DNA of 64,000 bases from Micromonospora rubida (GCF_009908295.1 NZ_JAAALO010000012.1:1-64000); one strand, 5' to 3'; positions 7,005 to 16,179 are shown, counted from the first letter of the stretch. A program made the numbers and translations. Notes: generated from the sequence alone by a model not told the origin.

Positions 7005-8503
7005 CAGTGGCCGACGCCGAGCTGACCGGCGAGGGTGTCGTGGATTCGGGCGCTGGGCTTGTTCAGCTCGATGATCTCGACGGTCTTGCCCCGGGCGGCG
7101 TACCTGGTGCTGATCGCATCCAGGGCGGCGACGGAGGAGGCGTCCCAGACGTGGGCGTGGGTCATGTCGATGACCACGCGGTCGGGGTCGTTCGCGAAGT
7201 CGAACTGACCGACGAGGTCGTTGCTGGAGGCGAAGAACAGCTCACCACGCACGGAGTAGACCCGGGTCGTGCCGTCCGGGTCGAGGACGCTGGTGACCTC
7301 GACCAGATGGGCGACCCGGCGGGCGAAGATCACCATGGCGGTGAGCACGCCGACGACAACACCGACGGCGAGGTTGCGGGTGGCCAGGGTGGTCGCGACG
7401 GTGGCCAGCATGACGACGGTCTCGCCGTACGGCATCCGCCTGAGCGTCCCCGGCGTGACGGAGTGCCAGTCGAACGTCGACACCGCAACGATGACCATCA
7501 CGGCGACCAGGGCGGCCATCGGGATGACCGCGACCACGTCACCGAGCGCGACGACCAGGACGAGCAGGAACACGCCGGCCAGGAAGGTCGACAATCGGGT
7601 ACGGGCACCGGACGCCTTCACGTTGATCATCGTCTGGCCGATCATCGCGCAGCCGCCCATGCCGCCGAAGAAACCAGTGACGATGTTGGCGACGCCCTGG
7701 CCCCAGGACTCGCGGGTCTTGTTGGAGTGGGTGTCGGTGAGGTCGTCGACGAGCTTGGCGGTCATCAGTGATTCCATCAGCCCGACCAGCGCTATCCCCA
7801 ACGCGTAAGGGGCGATCAGGCCGAGAGTGCCGAGGGTCCAGGGAACCTGCGGCACGCCGAGGGTGGGCAGGCTGTCCGGCAGAGCGCCTTCGTCGCCGAC
7901 AGTCGGCACGGCCACGCCGGCGACCACCGTGACGACGGTCAGCACGACGATCGCGACCAGCGGTGCGGGAATCGCGCGGGTGAGCCGGGGCAGCCCCACC
8001 ATGATCGCCAACGCGACCGCGACGAGCGGATAGACCAGCCACGGCACGCCGATCAGGTGCGGGATCTGCGCGGCGAAGATGAGAATGGCCAGGGCGTTGA
8101 CGAAGCCGACCATGACGCTGCGCGGGATGAACCGCATCAGCTTCGCCACGCCCAGCACCGCGAGAAGGACCTGGATCACCCCACCGAGGATCACCGCCGC
8201 GATCAGGTGGTCCAGGCCGTGCTCCTTCACCAGTGGGGCGACGACGAGGGCGACAGCGCCCGTGGCGGCGGAGATCATCGCTGGACGTCCGCCGCAGATC
8301 GCGATGACCACAGCCATGGTGAACGAGGTGAACAGGCCGACGCGGGGGTCGACCCCGGCCAGGATCGAGAAGGAGATCGCCTCGGGGATCAGCGCGAGTG
8401 CGACGACCAGGCCGGCGAGGACCTCGGTGCGGAACACCTTCGGTGACAGCCAGGACGGACGGGACAGACGCGGCCGGGTGACCGGAGAAAACGCAGAAGA
8501 CAT
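7004..8503 (-). CDS. SulP-family anion permease with STAS domain
   Basis: This 499-aa inner-membrane transporter (SLC26/SulP family) moves anions such as sulfate or bicarbonate; the substrate cannot be read from the sequence. The membrane region spans about residues 20-400 with the family segments (LVVALALIPEAISFSILAGV near the N-terminus, FGGMGGCAMIGQTMIN in the middle). The C-terminal ~90 residues form a STAS domain (VRGELFFASSNDL, then VIDMTHAHVWDASSVAALD). It is the first gene of a two-gene operon with a MerR regulator, an unusual partner. Bicarbonate uptake is as likely as sulfate; no sulfate-assimilation genes are near. Confidence 0.93.
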   Translation of the reverse strand: MSSAFSPVTRPRLSRPSWLSPKVFRTEVLAGLVVALALIPEAISFSILAGVDPRVGLFTSFTMAVVIAICGGRPAMISAATGAVALVVAPLVKEHGLDHLIAAVILGGVIQVLLAVLGVAKLMRFIPRSVMVGFVNALAILIFAAQIPHLIGVPWLVYPLVAVALAIMVGLPRLTRAIPAPLVAIVVLTVVTVVAGVAVPTVGDEGALPDSLPTLGVPQVPWTLGTLGLIAPYALGIALVGLMESLMTAKLVDDLTDTHSNKTRESWGQGVANIVTGFFGGMGGCAMIGQTMINVKASGARTRLSTFLAGVFLLVLVVALGDVVAVIPMAALVAVMVIVAVSTFDWHSVTPGTLRRMPYGETVVMLATVATTLATRNLAVGVVVGVLTAMVIFARRVAHLVEVTSVLDPDGTTRVYSVRGELFFASSNDLVGQFDFANDPDRVVIDMTHAHVWDASSVAALDAISTRYAARGKTVEIIELNKPSARIHDTLAGQLGVGH

Positions 8504-8622
8504 GCGGTCATTTCCACTCAGGCGCGCTCAGCGAGGGCGCGAACCACCGTCCCCGTGGTCGGGGCGGGCGGCTACGGAACGGTCGGGCTGCTCGCCGTAC
8601 CTCGGCGACCTCGGCGGAGGCT

Positions 8623-8638
8623 ACCCTTCCGTAAGGGG
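8623..8638 (-). promoter_or_regulatory. MerR-type dyad upstream of sulP
   Basis: CCCTT-CCGT-AAGGG (8624-8637) is a perfect 5+4+5 dyad. On the minus strand it reads CCCTTACGGAAGGG, the form typical of MerR operators placed between stretched -35 and -10 elements. It lies about 120 bp upstream of the SulP start, directed at the sulP-merR operon. The match to MerR-type operators is from memory. Confidence 0.6.
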
Positions 8639-8735
8639 AGAGTCGGGTGGGAAGTGCCGGCCATCACGTCGGCCGCCGGCGGGGCAGGGCCTCGCGCCCC
8701 GCGACGAGGGGCTGGGGTTACGAGCACGGTCCGAC

Positions 8736-8741
8736 TACCCT
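8736..8741 (+). promoter_or_regulatory. -10 element for a leaderless transcript
   Basis: TACCCT lies 7 bp before GTG 8749 and no Shine-Dalgarno sequence is present. This is the classic actinobacterial leaderless layout (TANNNT ending ~7 bp before the start codon). The same geometry occurs for the UvrA-like gene (TAGCGT, 7 bp before ATG 12697). Confidence 0.5.
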
Positions 8742-8748
8742 CGCCGCC

Positions 8749-10341
8749 GTGAAGGCAACGGAGATCGAAGCACCCATCGTCGGCGTCACCGTCTATCCGG
8801 ACCGGGCCCGGGTCACCCGCCGGGGCAGCACCCGGTTGGCCGCCGGTGAGCACCGGGTACGCATCGCGCCGTTGCCGCTGGGCCTGCGGCGGGACTCGCT
8901 ACGGGTCGGCGGCCGGGGCGCGGCCACCGTGCTCGGTGTGGACGTGACGACGTGGCGGCAGGCGCGCAGCACCGACGGACAGGTCCGCGAACTGGAGCAG
9001 CGGAGCCGGGAGCTTGCCGACGAGCTGGCCGAGGCCAACGACACGGACGAGATCGAGGAGCAGCGGGGGCAGTTCCTCGCCCGGCTGGCCGAGCGGGCCG
9101 GCGGCACGTACGCGCGGGCGCTGGCCTCCGGCGACGCCGGCCCGACCGACGTGGCCACCTTCGCCGACTCGATGGCCGGCCAGCTCGCCGACTCCCAGAC
9201 CCGCCGGCGCGGGCTGGCCCGGCGGCGCACCGAGCTGACCGAGGAACTGGCCGCTGTCGAGCGGCAGCTGGACGCCGCGAACGGCAAGCGCGAGCCGGAC
9301 CGGCTGGCCGCCGAGGTGACCGTGTCGGTGGACGCCGACGACGCCGAGCTGGACCTGGAGCTGACCTACCTGGTCGACGGGGCCTACTGGCAGCCCTCCT
9401 ACGACCTGCGGCTGGTCGACGACACCATGAACGTCACCTGGTTCGGCCTGGTCAGCCAGAACACCGGCGAGGACTGGCCGGAGTGCGTACTCCAGCTCTC
9501 GACCGCCCGCCCGGCGGCGGCGGCCGGCGTACCCGAGCTGTCGCCCTGGTATCTCGACCGGGTCCGGCCGGTGCCGCCGCCCATGCCCAAGCCAGCGGCC
9601 AGCTTCGACGCGCGGCCGGCACCCTCGCCGCCCGGCGCGGCGCCGGCCATCACGGGCGGTGCGGCCCGGTCCGGCGCACCGCGCCCCAGCGTGCGGGAGA
9701 GCGTCGCCGCGGTCGAGCAGGGGGTCACCGCGGCCACCTACCGGCCGGCCCGCCCGGTCGCCGTGCCGGCGGACGGCAGCGCGCACCGGGCCACCATCGC
9801 CGTGCTGGACCTGCCGGCCCGGCTGGACCACGTGACCGTGCCGGTCCGCGCGGCCGAGGCGCACCTGCGCGCGACGGTACGCAACACCTCGGCACACACG
9901 CTGCTCCCCGGCGCGGCGGCGGTCTTCCACGGCGCCGACTTCGTCGCGGCCACCCGGCTGCCGGTGTGGGCGCCCGGTGAGGAGACCGAACTGGCGCTCG
10001 GGGTGGACGACCGGGTGCGGGTGGAGCGGAAGCTGGGCCGGCGGGCCGACACCCGGGCCACGCTCGGCTCGACCCGGCGGCGGGACGTGGAGTACCGGAT
10101 CAGCGTGGCCAACCACACGCCCCGGCCGGCGAGCGTGGAGGTGCGCGACCAACTGCCGGTGTCCCGCGACGAGGCGGTGGTCGTGCGGGAACCCACCCTC
10201 GTCCCGCCGCCGGCCGAGCGCACCGAGCTGGGCGAGCTGACCTGGCGGCTGCGGCTCGCGCCGGGGGAGAGCGGCGAGATCACCATGGGCTTCCGGGTCG
10301 AACTCGCCAAGGGGGTCGAGCTGGCCGGCTGGCGGGAGTGA
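8749..10341 (+). CDS. MuiA/DUF4139-family protein
   Basis: This 530-aa protein resembles the mucoidy inhibitor MuiA / DUF4139 family, whose biochemical role is unknown. The N-terminal domain (about residues 8-60: VTVYPDRARVTRRG, then GLRRDSLRVGGRG) is the family opening. It is followed by a coiled coil (about 78-180, ELEQRSRELADELAEAN) and a large beta-rich DUF4139 domain (VDGAYWQPSYDLRLVDD, QNTGEDWPE, RRDVEYRISVANHTPRPASV). A Pro/Ala-rich insert near 265-330 is a linker. There is no signal peptide, so it is probably cytoplasmic. The GTG at 8749 appears leaderless. It stands alone, convergent with the UvrA-like gene. The family assignment is firm; the function is not. Confidence 0.85.
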   Translation: MKATEIEAPIVGVTVYPDRARVTRRGSTRLAAGEHRVRIAPLPLGLRRDSLRVGGRGAATVLGVDVTTWRQARSTDGQVRELEQRSRELADELAEANDTDEIEEQRGQFLARLAERAGGTYARALASGDAGPTDVATFADSMAGQLADSQTRRRGLARRRTELTEELAAVERQLDAANGKREPDRLAAEVTVSVDADDAELDLELTYLVDGAYWQPSYDLRLVDDTMNVTWFGLVSQNTGEDWPECVLQLSTARPAAAAGVPELSPWYLDRVRPVPPPMPKPAASFDARPAPSPPGAAPAITGGAARSGAPRPSVRESVAAVEQGVTAATYRPARPVAVPADGSAHRATIAVLDLPARLDHVTVPVRAAEAHLRATVRNTSAHTLLPGAAAVFHGADFVAATRLPVWAPGEETELALGVDDRVRVERKLGRRADTRATLGSTRRRDVEYRISVANHTPRPASVEVRDQLPVSRDEAVVVREPTLVPPPAERTELGELTWRLRLAPGESGEITMGFRVELAKGVELAGWRE

Positions 10342-10432
10342 CCGGGTGAGGAGGGCCCCGCAGTGATGTGCTGCGTGGCTTGGCCGCGGCGGTGGTGCCG
10401 GCGGTACGGACGCGGGGATCGCGGTGTGCGGC

Positions 10433-12697
10433 TCAGCGCGGGCGGGCAGCCGCCGCCGGTGCGCCGTGGGTGAGGGCCTGACACGTAGGGGTGGCCCGGC
10501 CCGTGTAGTCGGCGGCGTGGCCCTCGAACAGGATGGTTCCGCCGTGCCTGCCGGGCCCGGGGCCGAGGTCGATCAGCCAGTCGGCCTGGCGGATGACATC
10601 GAGGTTGTGCTCGATGACGACGACCGTGTGACCCTGATCGACCAGGCCGTCGAGGACGTGCAGCAGCGTGTCGATGTCGTTCAGGTGCAGCCCGGTGGTG
10701 GGCTCGTCGAGCACGTACGTGGTGGGCTGCTCGGTCTGGCGGAGTTCCTTGGCGATCTTCGCCCGCTGGCACTCCCCACCGGAGAGGGTGCTCAAGGACT
10801 GTCCCAGGCGCAGGTAACCCAGGCCGACGGCACCGAGCTGACGTAGGGCGTGGGAGATGCCCGGGTCGGGCAGTCGCGCCATGGCCTGGTCGACGGTGAG
10901 GTCGTCGACGTCGGCGATCGACAGCCCGTTCACGGTGTGGGCGAGGACCTTCGGGCTGAAGCGGCGGCCGTGGCAGGTCTCGCAGACGATCTCCTGGCCG
11001 TCCATGAACGCGAGGTCGGTGTGGATGACGCCGAGCCCGGCGCAGTCGGGGCAGGCGCCGTCGGAGTTGGCGCTGAACAGGCCGGCCGGCACGTGGTTGT
11101 GCCGGGCGAACAGCTTGCGGATCGCGGGGGCGATGCCGGTGTAGGTGATCGGGGTGGATCGGCGGTTGGTGCTGACCGGTTTCTGATCGATCACCGTCGC
11201 CTGGTGCTGGGCCGCCAGCTCGTCGGCGAGGCTGGACTTGCCGGAGCCGGCGACGCCGGTGAGGACCGTCATCACGCCGGTCGGGATTCGCACGGTGACG
11301 TTCCGCAGGTTGTTGCGGCTGGCGTCGGCGACGGTGAGGCTCCCCGTGGCGGAACGTGGGGTGGGCTTCGCCGGCCGGTGCTGGGCCAGGGCTCGCCCGG
11401 TCGGTGTGTCGGCCTCGCGGAGCCGGGCGAAGGTGCCCTGGAACACGAGCTGCCCGCCGGCGGCACCAGCGCCGGGGCCGACCTCGATGACCTGGTCCGC
11501 GTGGGCCATCACGGCGGGGTCGTGCTCGACGACGAGGACGTTGTTCCCGCTGTCACGGAGCCGCTTCATAAGCTTGATGACGGATTCCACGTCGGTGGGG
11601 TGCAGTCCCACGGTCGGTTCGTCGACGACGTAGGTCATCTCGGTGAGGCTGGAGCCGAGGTGCTTGACCGTCTTGATCCGTTGCGACTCTCCCCCGGAGA
11701 GGGTGGTCGTCGCCCGGGAGAGCGTGAGGTAGCCGAGCCCGATCGTGCTCATCGCCTCCAGCCGGGCGGTCAGGGCCGCCACCACGGGCGCGACGCGGAC
11801 GGACGTGATCGTCTGGACGAGGCGCACGAGTTCGTTGATCTCCAGGCGGGACATCTCGCCGATGGTGTGGTCGAGCACGGTGGCCGTTCGCGCGGCCTCG
11901 TTGAGTCGGTCGCCGGCGCACTCGGGGCAGGTCCGCGCCCGGGTGAACTGGCGGATGACGCCCTGCTTGCGTTCTGACAGGTTGTCCGAGGTGTGCAGGT
12001 AGATCCGCTCGAACCGCTCGACGATCCCCTCGTACCCCCTGGGGGGCTTGCGGCCCAGCCCGGCCGCCGCCTGCCCGCCGCGCAGCAGCGCTTCCCGTTC
12101 CAAGGGGGACCATTGCCGCAGCGGGGTGTCGGCGTCGAAGACGCCGATGTCGGCGTACTGGGCGTACCAGTAGTTGCCTTTGCCGAACCCGGGTAGCCGG
12201 ATCGCACCCTGCGCGAGGGACATGTCCAGGTCCAGGAAGCGCTCGACCGCGCTGACGACCACCTCGCCGAGCCCGGAGCAGGTCGGACACATGCCGGCCG
12301 GATCGTTGAAGGAGAAGCGGTTCGACTCGCCCACGTGGGGCTGACCGAGGCGGGAGAACAGGAGCCGCAGGTAGGTCCAGGCGTCGGTGATCGTGCCGAC
12401 GGTCGAGCGGGTGTTGCCGCCGATCCGGCGCTGGTCGATGACGATCACCGGAGTCAGGCCCTGGATGTGCTCCACGTCCGGGCGGGTCCACTTCGGCAGC
12501 CGGTTCCTGGCGAAGGGCGGGAAGGTCTCGTTGAGCTGGTACCCCGCCTCCGCCGCGATCGTGTCGAACACCAGCGAGGACTTCCCCGAGCCGGATACGC
12601 CGACGAGGACGACCAACTGGTTGCGGGGGATGTCGAGATCCACGTCGCGCAGGTTGTTCGTGCGGGCCCCGCGAATGCTGACGTTTCGCTGCTTCAT
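10433..12697 (-). CDS. UvrA-like ABC ATPase (UvrA2 type, short)
   Basis: This 754-aa protein has two ABC cassettes like UvrA, the damage-recognition ATPase of nucleotide excision repair. It has P-loops GVSGSGKSSL and GVAGSGKSSL, signatures LSGGESQRIKTV and LSGGECQRAKIA, and Walker B regions ending VVDEPTVGLH and VLDEPTTGLH. Zinc-binding pairs are CPTC, CPEC, CPDC and CETC. It is about 200 residues shorter than UvrA1 and appears to lack the UvrB-binding insertion, as in UvrA2/DrrC-type proteins linked to drug tolerance. The ATG at 12697 follows TAGCGT by 7 bp (leaderless). It is divergent from a WYL regulator, with a 14-bp palindrome between. Confidence 0.9.
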   Translation of the reverse strand: MKQRNVSIRGARTNNLRDVDLDIPRNQLVVLVGVSGSGKSSLVFDTIAAEAGYQLNETFPPFARNRLPKWTRPDVEHIQGLTPVIVIDQRRIGGNTRSTVGTITDAWTYLRLLFSRLGQPHVGESNRFSFNDPAGMCPTCSGLGEVVVSAVERFLDLDMSLAQGAIRLPGFGKGNYWYAQYADIGVFDADTPLRQWSPLEREALLRGGQAAAGLGRKPPRGYEGIVERFERIYLHTSDNLSERKQGVIRQFTRARTCPECAGDRLNEAARTATVLDHTIGEMSRLEINELVRLVQTITSVRVAPVVAALTARLEAMSTIGLGYLTLSRATTTLSGGESQRIKTVKHLGSSLTEMTYVVDEPTVGLHPTDVESVIKLMKRLRDSGNNVLVVEHDPAVMAHADQVIEVGPGAGAAGGQLVFQGTFARLREADTPTGRALAQHRPAKPTPRSATGSLTVADASRNNLRNVTVRIPTGVMTVLTGVAGSGKSSLADELAAQHQATVIDQKPVSTNRRSTPITYTGIAPAIRKLFARHNHVPAGLFSANSDGACPDCAGLGVIHTDLAFMDGQEIVCETCHGRRFSPKVLAHTVNGLSIADVDDLTVDQAMARLPDPGISHALRQLGAVGLGYLRLGQSLSTLSGGECQRAKIAKELRQTEQPTTYVLDEPTTGLHLNDIDTLLHVLDGLVDQGHTVVVIEHNLDVIRQADWLIDLGPGPGRHGGTILFEGHAADYTGRATPTCQALTHGAPAAAARPR

Positions 12698-12704
12698 GAC
12701 CACG

Positions 12705-12730
12705 ACGCTACGAGCAGATGTGGTCACATC
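12705..12730. promoter_or_regulatory. Leaderless -10 and palindrome between UvrA-like and WYL genes
   Basis: On the minus strand TAGCGT (12710-12705) lies 7 bp before ATG 12697. Immediately upstream, 12717-12730 is the perfect palindrome GATGTGGTCACATC. Its place between the -10 and the divergent WYL gene suits an operator that could control both genes, probably bound by the WYL protein. Confidence 0.6.
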
Positions 12731-12759
12731 TTGGCCGCAACCGCAGGGAGAATGGGGTG

Positions 12760-13743
12760 ATGGCGGACGTCACGGAACGCGCACTGGCCCTGTTGTCGAT
12801 CCTGCAGACCGGCCGGTCGTTCAGCGGCGACGAACTGGCCCGGCGGCTGAGCGTCAGCCCCCGCACCCTGCGCCGCGACGTCGACCGGCTACGAAGGTAC
12901 GGCTACCCCGTCGAGACCCACCCGGGGCCGGGCGGCTACTACCAGCTCACGGCCGGTCGCACGATGCCCCCGCTCGTCCTCGACGACGACGAGGCGGTCG
13001 CGACCCTGCTCGGGCTCGCCTCGCTCGCGGCCACCGGGGCAGCCGGGAACGGGGGACTCGACGACGCCGCGACCCGCGCCTACGGAAAGCTGGACCAGTT
13101 CCTCCCCGCTCGACTGCGTCCCCGCGTGGCCTCCGTCCGCGCCAGTCTGGAGACGGGTGCCCGACCGGCTCCGAGCGTGTCCACCCGCCAGCTCAGCCTC
13201 ATCGCCGAGGCCATCGCGCAGCACGAGACGATCTCGTTCAGCTACGCCGACGCCCGGGGCGAGCGAACGGATCGACGCGTGGAGCCGTACCGGCAGGTCC
13301 ATCACCTGCTGCGCTGGTACCTGTTGGGCTGGGACACCGGGCGTGCGGACTGGCGCGTGTTCCGCCTGGACCGCGTCACCGACCCGGTACGAACCGGCAC
13401 CCACCACGTGCCACGGCCGCTGCCTGCCGAGTCGGCCCTGGCATACCTGCGACAGGGACTCGACCGGGGCGGGCAACCGGTCAGGCTCCTGGTGAAGGCC
13501 CCGGCCACCCGCGTCGTCGACGCCCTGAGACACCAGGATGCCGAGATCCGTCCCGTGGACGACCAGCAGACCGAGGTCCTCCTCAACCTGGACTCGTGGC
13601 AGTGGCTGGTGCTGAACCTCGCCTTCCTCGACGCGGACTTCCGGATCGACGAGGGCGAACAGTTCACCGCCGCCTGCCGAGCGTTCGGTGAACGCCTCAA
13701 GACCGCGACGTCAGCGGTCACCCCCGCTGACCAGGCGTTGTGA
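12760..13743 (+). CDS. WYL-domain transcriptional regulator (DeoR-type HTH)
   Basis: This 327-aa protein has an N-terminal DeoR-like HTH (LLSILQTGRSFSGDELARRL, then SPRTLRRDVDRLRRYGYPVE, about residues 8-52) and a central WYL domain (about 138-215, ISFSYADARG, RRVEPYRQVHHLLRWYLLGW). Its C-terminal WCX region ends in ERLKTATSAV. WYL proteins sense nucleic-acid or nucleotide ligands and often answer DNA damage, which fits the divergent UvrA-like gene. The ATG at 12760 follows AGGGAGAATGGGG; a GTG at 12757 is possible. The palindrome at 12717-12730 is the likely operator. Confidence 0.92.
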   Translation: MADVTERALALLSILQTGRSFSGDELARRLSVSPRTLRRDVDRLRRYGYPVETHPGPGGYYQLTAGRTMPPLVLDDDEAVATLLGLASLAATGAAGNGGLDDAATRAYGKLDQFLPARLRPRVASVRASLETGARPAPSVSTRQLSLIAEAIAQHETISFSYADARGERTDRRVEPYRQVHHLLRWYLLGWDTGRADWRVFRLDRVTDPVRTGTHHVPRPLPAESALAYLRQGLDRGGQPVRLLVKAPATRVVDALRHQDAEIRPVDDQQTEVLLNLDSWQWLVLNLAFLDADFRIDEGEQFTAACRAFGERLKTATSAVTPADQAL

Positions 13744-13802
13744 AGATCGTTTGATCCGGCGTCGGTGATCGGTGGACGGCGAGGTCTCCGGCAGCGGCCT
13801 GC

Positions 13803-14501
13803 TCATCGGGGGGCGGCGAGCGCGCGGAGGCCCGTCAGGTCGAGGACCGCGATCCGGCGGTACCCGGTGCGGATCAGTCCATCTGCCCGCAGGGTCCGCA
13901 ACGCCCGCTGGGTCGTGTCCGTCGCCGCTCCGACCAGGGTCGCGAGTTCGGTGTGGCTCAGCTCGACCCCGATGACGAGTTCGTCGTCGTCGGCCCGGCC
14001 GCAGTGCGCCGCGATGTCGGCGAGCACCCGGGCGAGCCTGACGTGCACCGGGTAGGCGGCGAAGTCCACCCGGCGGGTGTTCGCCCACCGGAGCCGCTCG
14101 CCCACGGTGGCCGTGACCTGGGCGGCCACCGTGGGGTGGCCGCCCAGGTAGGCGAGGAAGTCCGCCTGTCTGATGACGGTGGACACCACGTCGCCGCACG
14201 CGGTCGCGGTCGCGGTGCGGCCATGACCGGTCATGGCCGCCAACTCGCCGACGAGGTCGCCGGGCAGGCGGATCGCCAGCAGCCGCTCCGTCCCGTCCAC
14301 GGCCGCGGTGACCTTGACGAAGCCGCGCCGGATCACCTCGACGTGGGTGTCCCGCGCCCCCTCGGTCAGCAGGCGTCGGCCGGCGGACACCGTGCGGGTG
14401 ACGCCGAGGGCCAGCAGTTCCCGGCGCGTGGTGGGGGCGAGTTGGTCCATGAACGACCCAACGGACCAGGCTGCGTCGTCGTCCGGCGGTGCGGCAGACA
14501 T
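13803..14501 (-). CDS. Crp/Fnr-family transcriptional regulator
   Basis: This 232-aa protein has an N-terminal cyclic-nucleotide-binding fold (about residues 15-120: RRLLTEGARDTHVEVIRRGF, then LPGDLVGELAAMTGHGRTAT). The canonical cAMP contacts are not clearly kept, so the ligand is uncertain. The C-terminal winged helix (SHTELATLVGAATDTTQRAL, then LRADGLIRTGYRRIAVLD) is typical of Crp/Fnr. There is no Fe-S Cys cluster, so it is not an Fnr-type oxygen sensor. The ATG at 14501 follows AGGAGGACATCGC. It borders the signalling island on its left; a regulatory role there is possible but unsupported. Confidence 0.9.
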   Translation of the reverse strand: MSAAPPDDDAAWSVGSFMDQLAPTTRRELLALGVTRTVSAGRRLLTEGARDTHVEVIRRGFVKVTAAVDGTERLLAIRLPGDLVGELAAMTGHGRTATATACGDVVSTVIRQADFLAYLGGHPTVAAQVTATVGERLRWANTRRVDFAAYPVHVRLARVLADIAAHCGRADDDELVIGVELSHTELATLVGAATDTTQRALRTLRADGLIRTGYRRIAVLDLTGLRALAAPR

Positions 14502-14730
14502 GCGATGTCCTCCTGAGGCCTGGCGAAAGAGTGATCCCGTCCTTTCCCGGAATACCGCTCGCCTGGCGGGGATGCAATACCCGCATCGGACAGTCCGGCA
14601 CGTCGAGGGGAGGGGACGTGGAATCACACCTAGGGCGGTCCTGCCGCTGACAGCTGTCGCACATCAGCCCGCCGGTCCCGGGACGCCCCCGATGACCGGC
14701 GGGCCGGCTGGCTGCGCCCGTGGGCCGGCC

Positions 14731-14745
14731 GTCCGTCAGATGAGG
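14731..14745 (+). promoter_or_regulatory. GTCCGTCAG motif, site 1
   Basis: GTCCGTCAGATGAGG lies 54 bp upstream of ATG 14785, in the same orientation as the gene. It is one of six intergenic copies of the nonamer GTCCGTCAG in this island. Confidence 0.5.
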
Positions 14746-14784
14746 GCGGGTGACGCAGGCCGGGTGGCACGGATCGGAGGAGAG

Positions 14785-15156
14785 ATGGCGAGGACCGTCC
14801 GACCGCCCGGTCGAGCGGGCGGACCGGGGCGCGACGGCCGGCGGGCGGCTGCCGGGCCGGGGTCACGGCCGGCGGGCGGTGAGGCGGTGAGCCCCGACGA
14901 TCCGGCAGGCCCCGAACCTGCCCGGGCGCCGGGGGAGCTCTCGCCCCGGCAGCGGGACAGCCTCCGGCGGCTCCTGGAGCGGGAACTCGCCGGGGCGTGG
15001 CACGCCGCGCGGGCGTCGGGGGCTCCCCCGCCGGCCCTCGCGGCCCTGGTGACCGACCGGGCCTGGACGCTCTGGCTACTGGGGGGCCTCACCGATGACG
15101 CGCAGCACCTCGTCGACGACGCGCCGGACGGCGTCGGCGTCGTCGAGCAGGGCTGA
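14785..15156 (+). CDS. Small island protein with C-terminal helical region
   Basis: This 123-aa open frame starts at ATG 14785, five bases after GGAGG (GGAGGAGAG-ATG), an excellent ribosome binding site, and has strong G/C third bases. Residues 1-55 are Gly/Pro/Arg-rich and probably disordered; residues 56-105 (LSPRQRDSLRRLLERELAGA, then LAALVTDRAWTLWLLGGL) look helical. The last 27 codons overlap the 3' end of the leftward gene at 15076. I recognise no family. A shared GTCCGTCAG motif upstream ties it to the island. It could still be a spurious frame, since part of it overlaps a better gene. Confidence 0.55.
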   Translation: MARTVRPPGRAGGPGRDGRRAAAGPGSRPAGGEAVSPDDPAGPEPARAPGELSPRQRDSLRRLLERELAGAWHAARASGAPPPALAALVTDRAWTLWLLGGLTDDAQHLVDDAPDGVGVVEQG

Positions 15157-16179
15157 GACCCACTCGTCGGGGCGCGGTGCGCCGTCGGGCGTCCGGTCGA
15201 TCTCCTCGCTCCCGGTGCCCGTGTCCGGGCCGAAAACTGTGCCGAGGACCCCTACCACCGTGGCGACCGGGTCCGCTCCGGACCGCAGCCCTCGGCTGAT
15301 CGCCGCCACGGCGGCGGACGCGAGGTCGGCGAGTTGGGCCTCGGCGCGCTCCTGCGGGCCGACGGGCAGCAGCGGGCGGGGGTCCGCCACCCCGTCGCCC
15401 GCTGCGGCGAGGACCGGGGGGCGCTTGCTGCCGAGCGGCCGTTCCACGTAGTCGGCGTACCAGCGCGGTCGCCGCCGCATGGCGGCCAGCACCTGGTCGA
15501 CCTCCCGGGACACCGTCGGGCCGTCGCTGCCCGTCAGGTCGCCGGTCACCGACTCCCGCCGCTGCGCCCAGCTGTCCAACGGCCAGAGTTGGGTGCCGGC
15601 GGTGGTGGCCACGCCGACCCAGGTGAGGATCTGCACGGCGAGGTCGGTCAGCCAGGGGTCCTCGCCGAGTTCGGCGGCGAGCCAGCCCGGCACCCGGGGG
15701 CGTTGCAGCGCACCCCGCCGGCCGCGCCGGCGGCGGTGACCGTCGACGGTGGCGGCGGTGAGCCGGGCGGCCACCCAGCGCTCCACGTCGATGATCGGCA
15801 CCCTGGCGTTGGCGATCAGGTCGGTGACGACGGCCTCCACGTCGTCGTGGTGGCGGTCGAGGCAGTCGTCGGCGAGCATCTGGACCGCGCTCGCGCAGGC
15901 CCAGTGGCCCCGCCGGCGTTCGACCGGCCGGGTCACCCGGTGGAAGACGATCGGCCAGACGATGTCGTACGCGGCGCTGACGAGCCGGGCGCGGGCCGCG
16001 GGCGGCGCGGACGCCGCGCGGGCCGCCAGGTCCCCCCGGCGGGCCAGGTCGCGCAGTTCCCTCACCTCGGACCGGGGGCGGGACGGCAGCGGCGCGCGAG
16101 TTGTCCTGCCCACCACCGCCGCGTTGTCGGTGGCGGCGCGCGGGGACGGCAGCGAGGCCGTGTCATTCGCGTACGTCAT
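15076..16179 (-). CDS. Actinobacterial protein of unknown function, sigma-like helical N-terminal half
   Basis: This 367-aa protein begins at ATG 16179 after GGGAGGAGCG. Residues about 65-160 form a helical block with conserved-looking signatures (AAYDIVWPIVFHRVTRPVER, then VERWVAARLTAATVDGHRRR). This vaguely recalls sigma-70 region 2, but I cannot assign it. The second half has ILTWVGV, then YADYVERPLGSKRPPVLAAA, and an acidic C-terminus. There is no signal peptide or membrane segment. It is divergent from the gene at 16597 across a 417-bp gap. A regulatory or sigma-like role is only a guess. Confidence 0.7.
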   Translation of the reverse strand: MTYANDTASLPSPRAATDNAAVVGRTTRAPLPSRPRSEVRELRDLARRGDLAARAASAPPAARARLVSAAYDIVWPIVFHRVTRPVERRRGHWACASAVQMLADDCLDRHHDDVEAVVTDLIANARVPIIDVERWVAARLTAATVDGHRRRRGRRGALQRPRVPGWLAAELGEDPWLTDLAVQILTWVGVATTAGTQLWPLDSWAQRRESVTGDLTGSDGPTVSREVDQVLAAMRRRPRWYADYVERPLGSKRPPVLAAAGDGVADPRPLLPVGPQERAEAQLADLASAAVAAISRGLRSGADPVATVVGVLGTVFGPDTGTGSEEIDRTPDGAPRPDEWVSALLDDADAVRRVVDEVLRVIGEAPQ

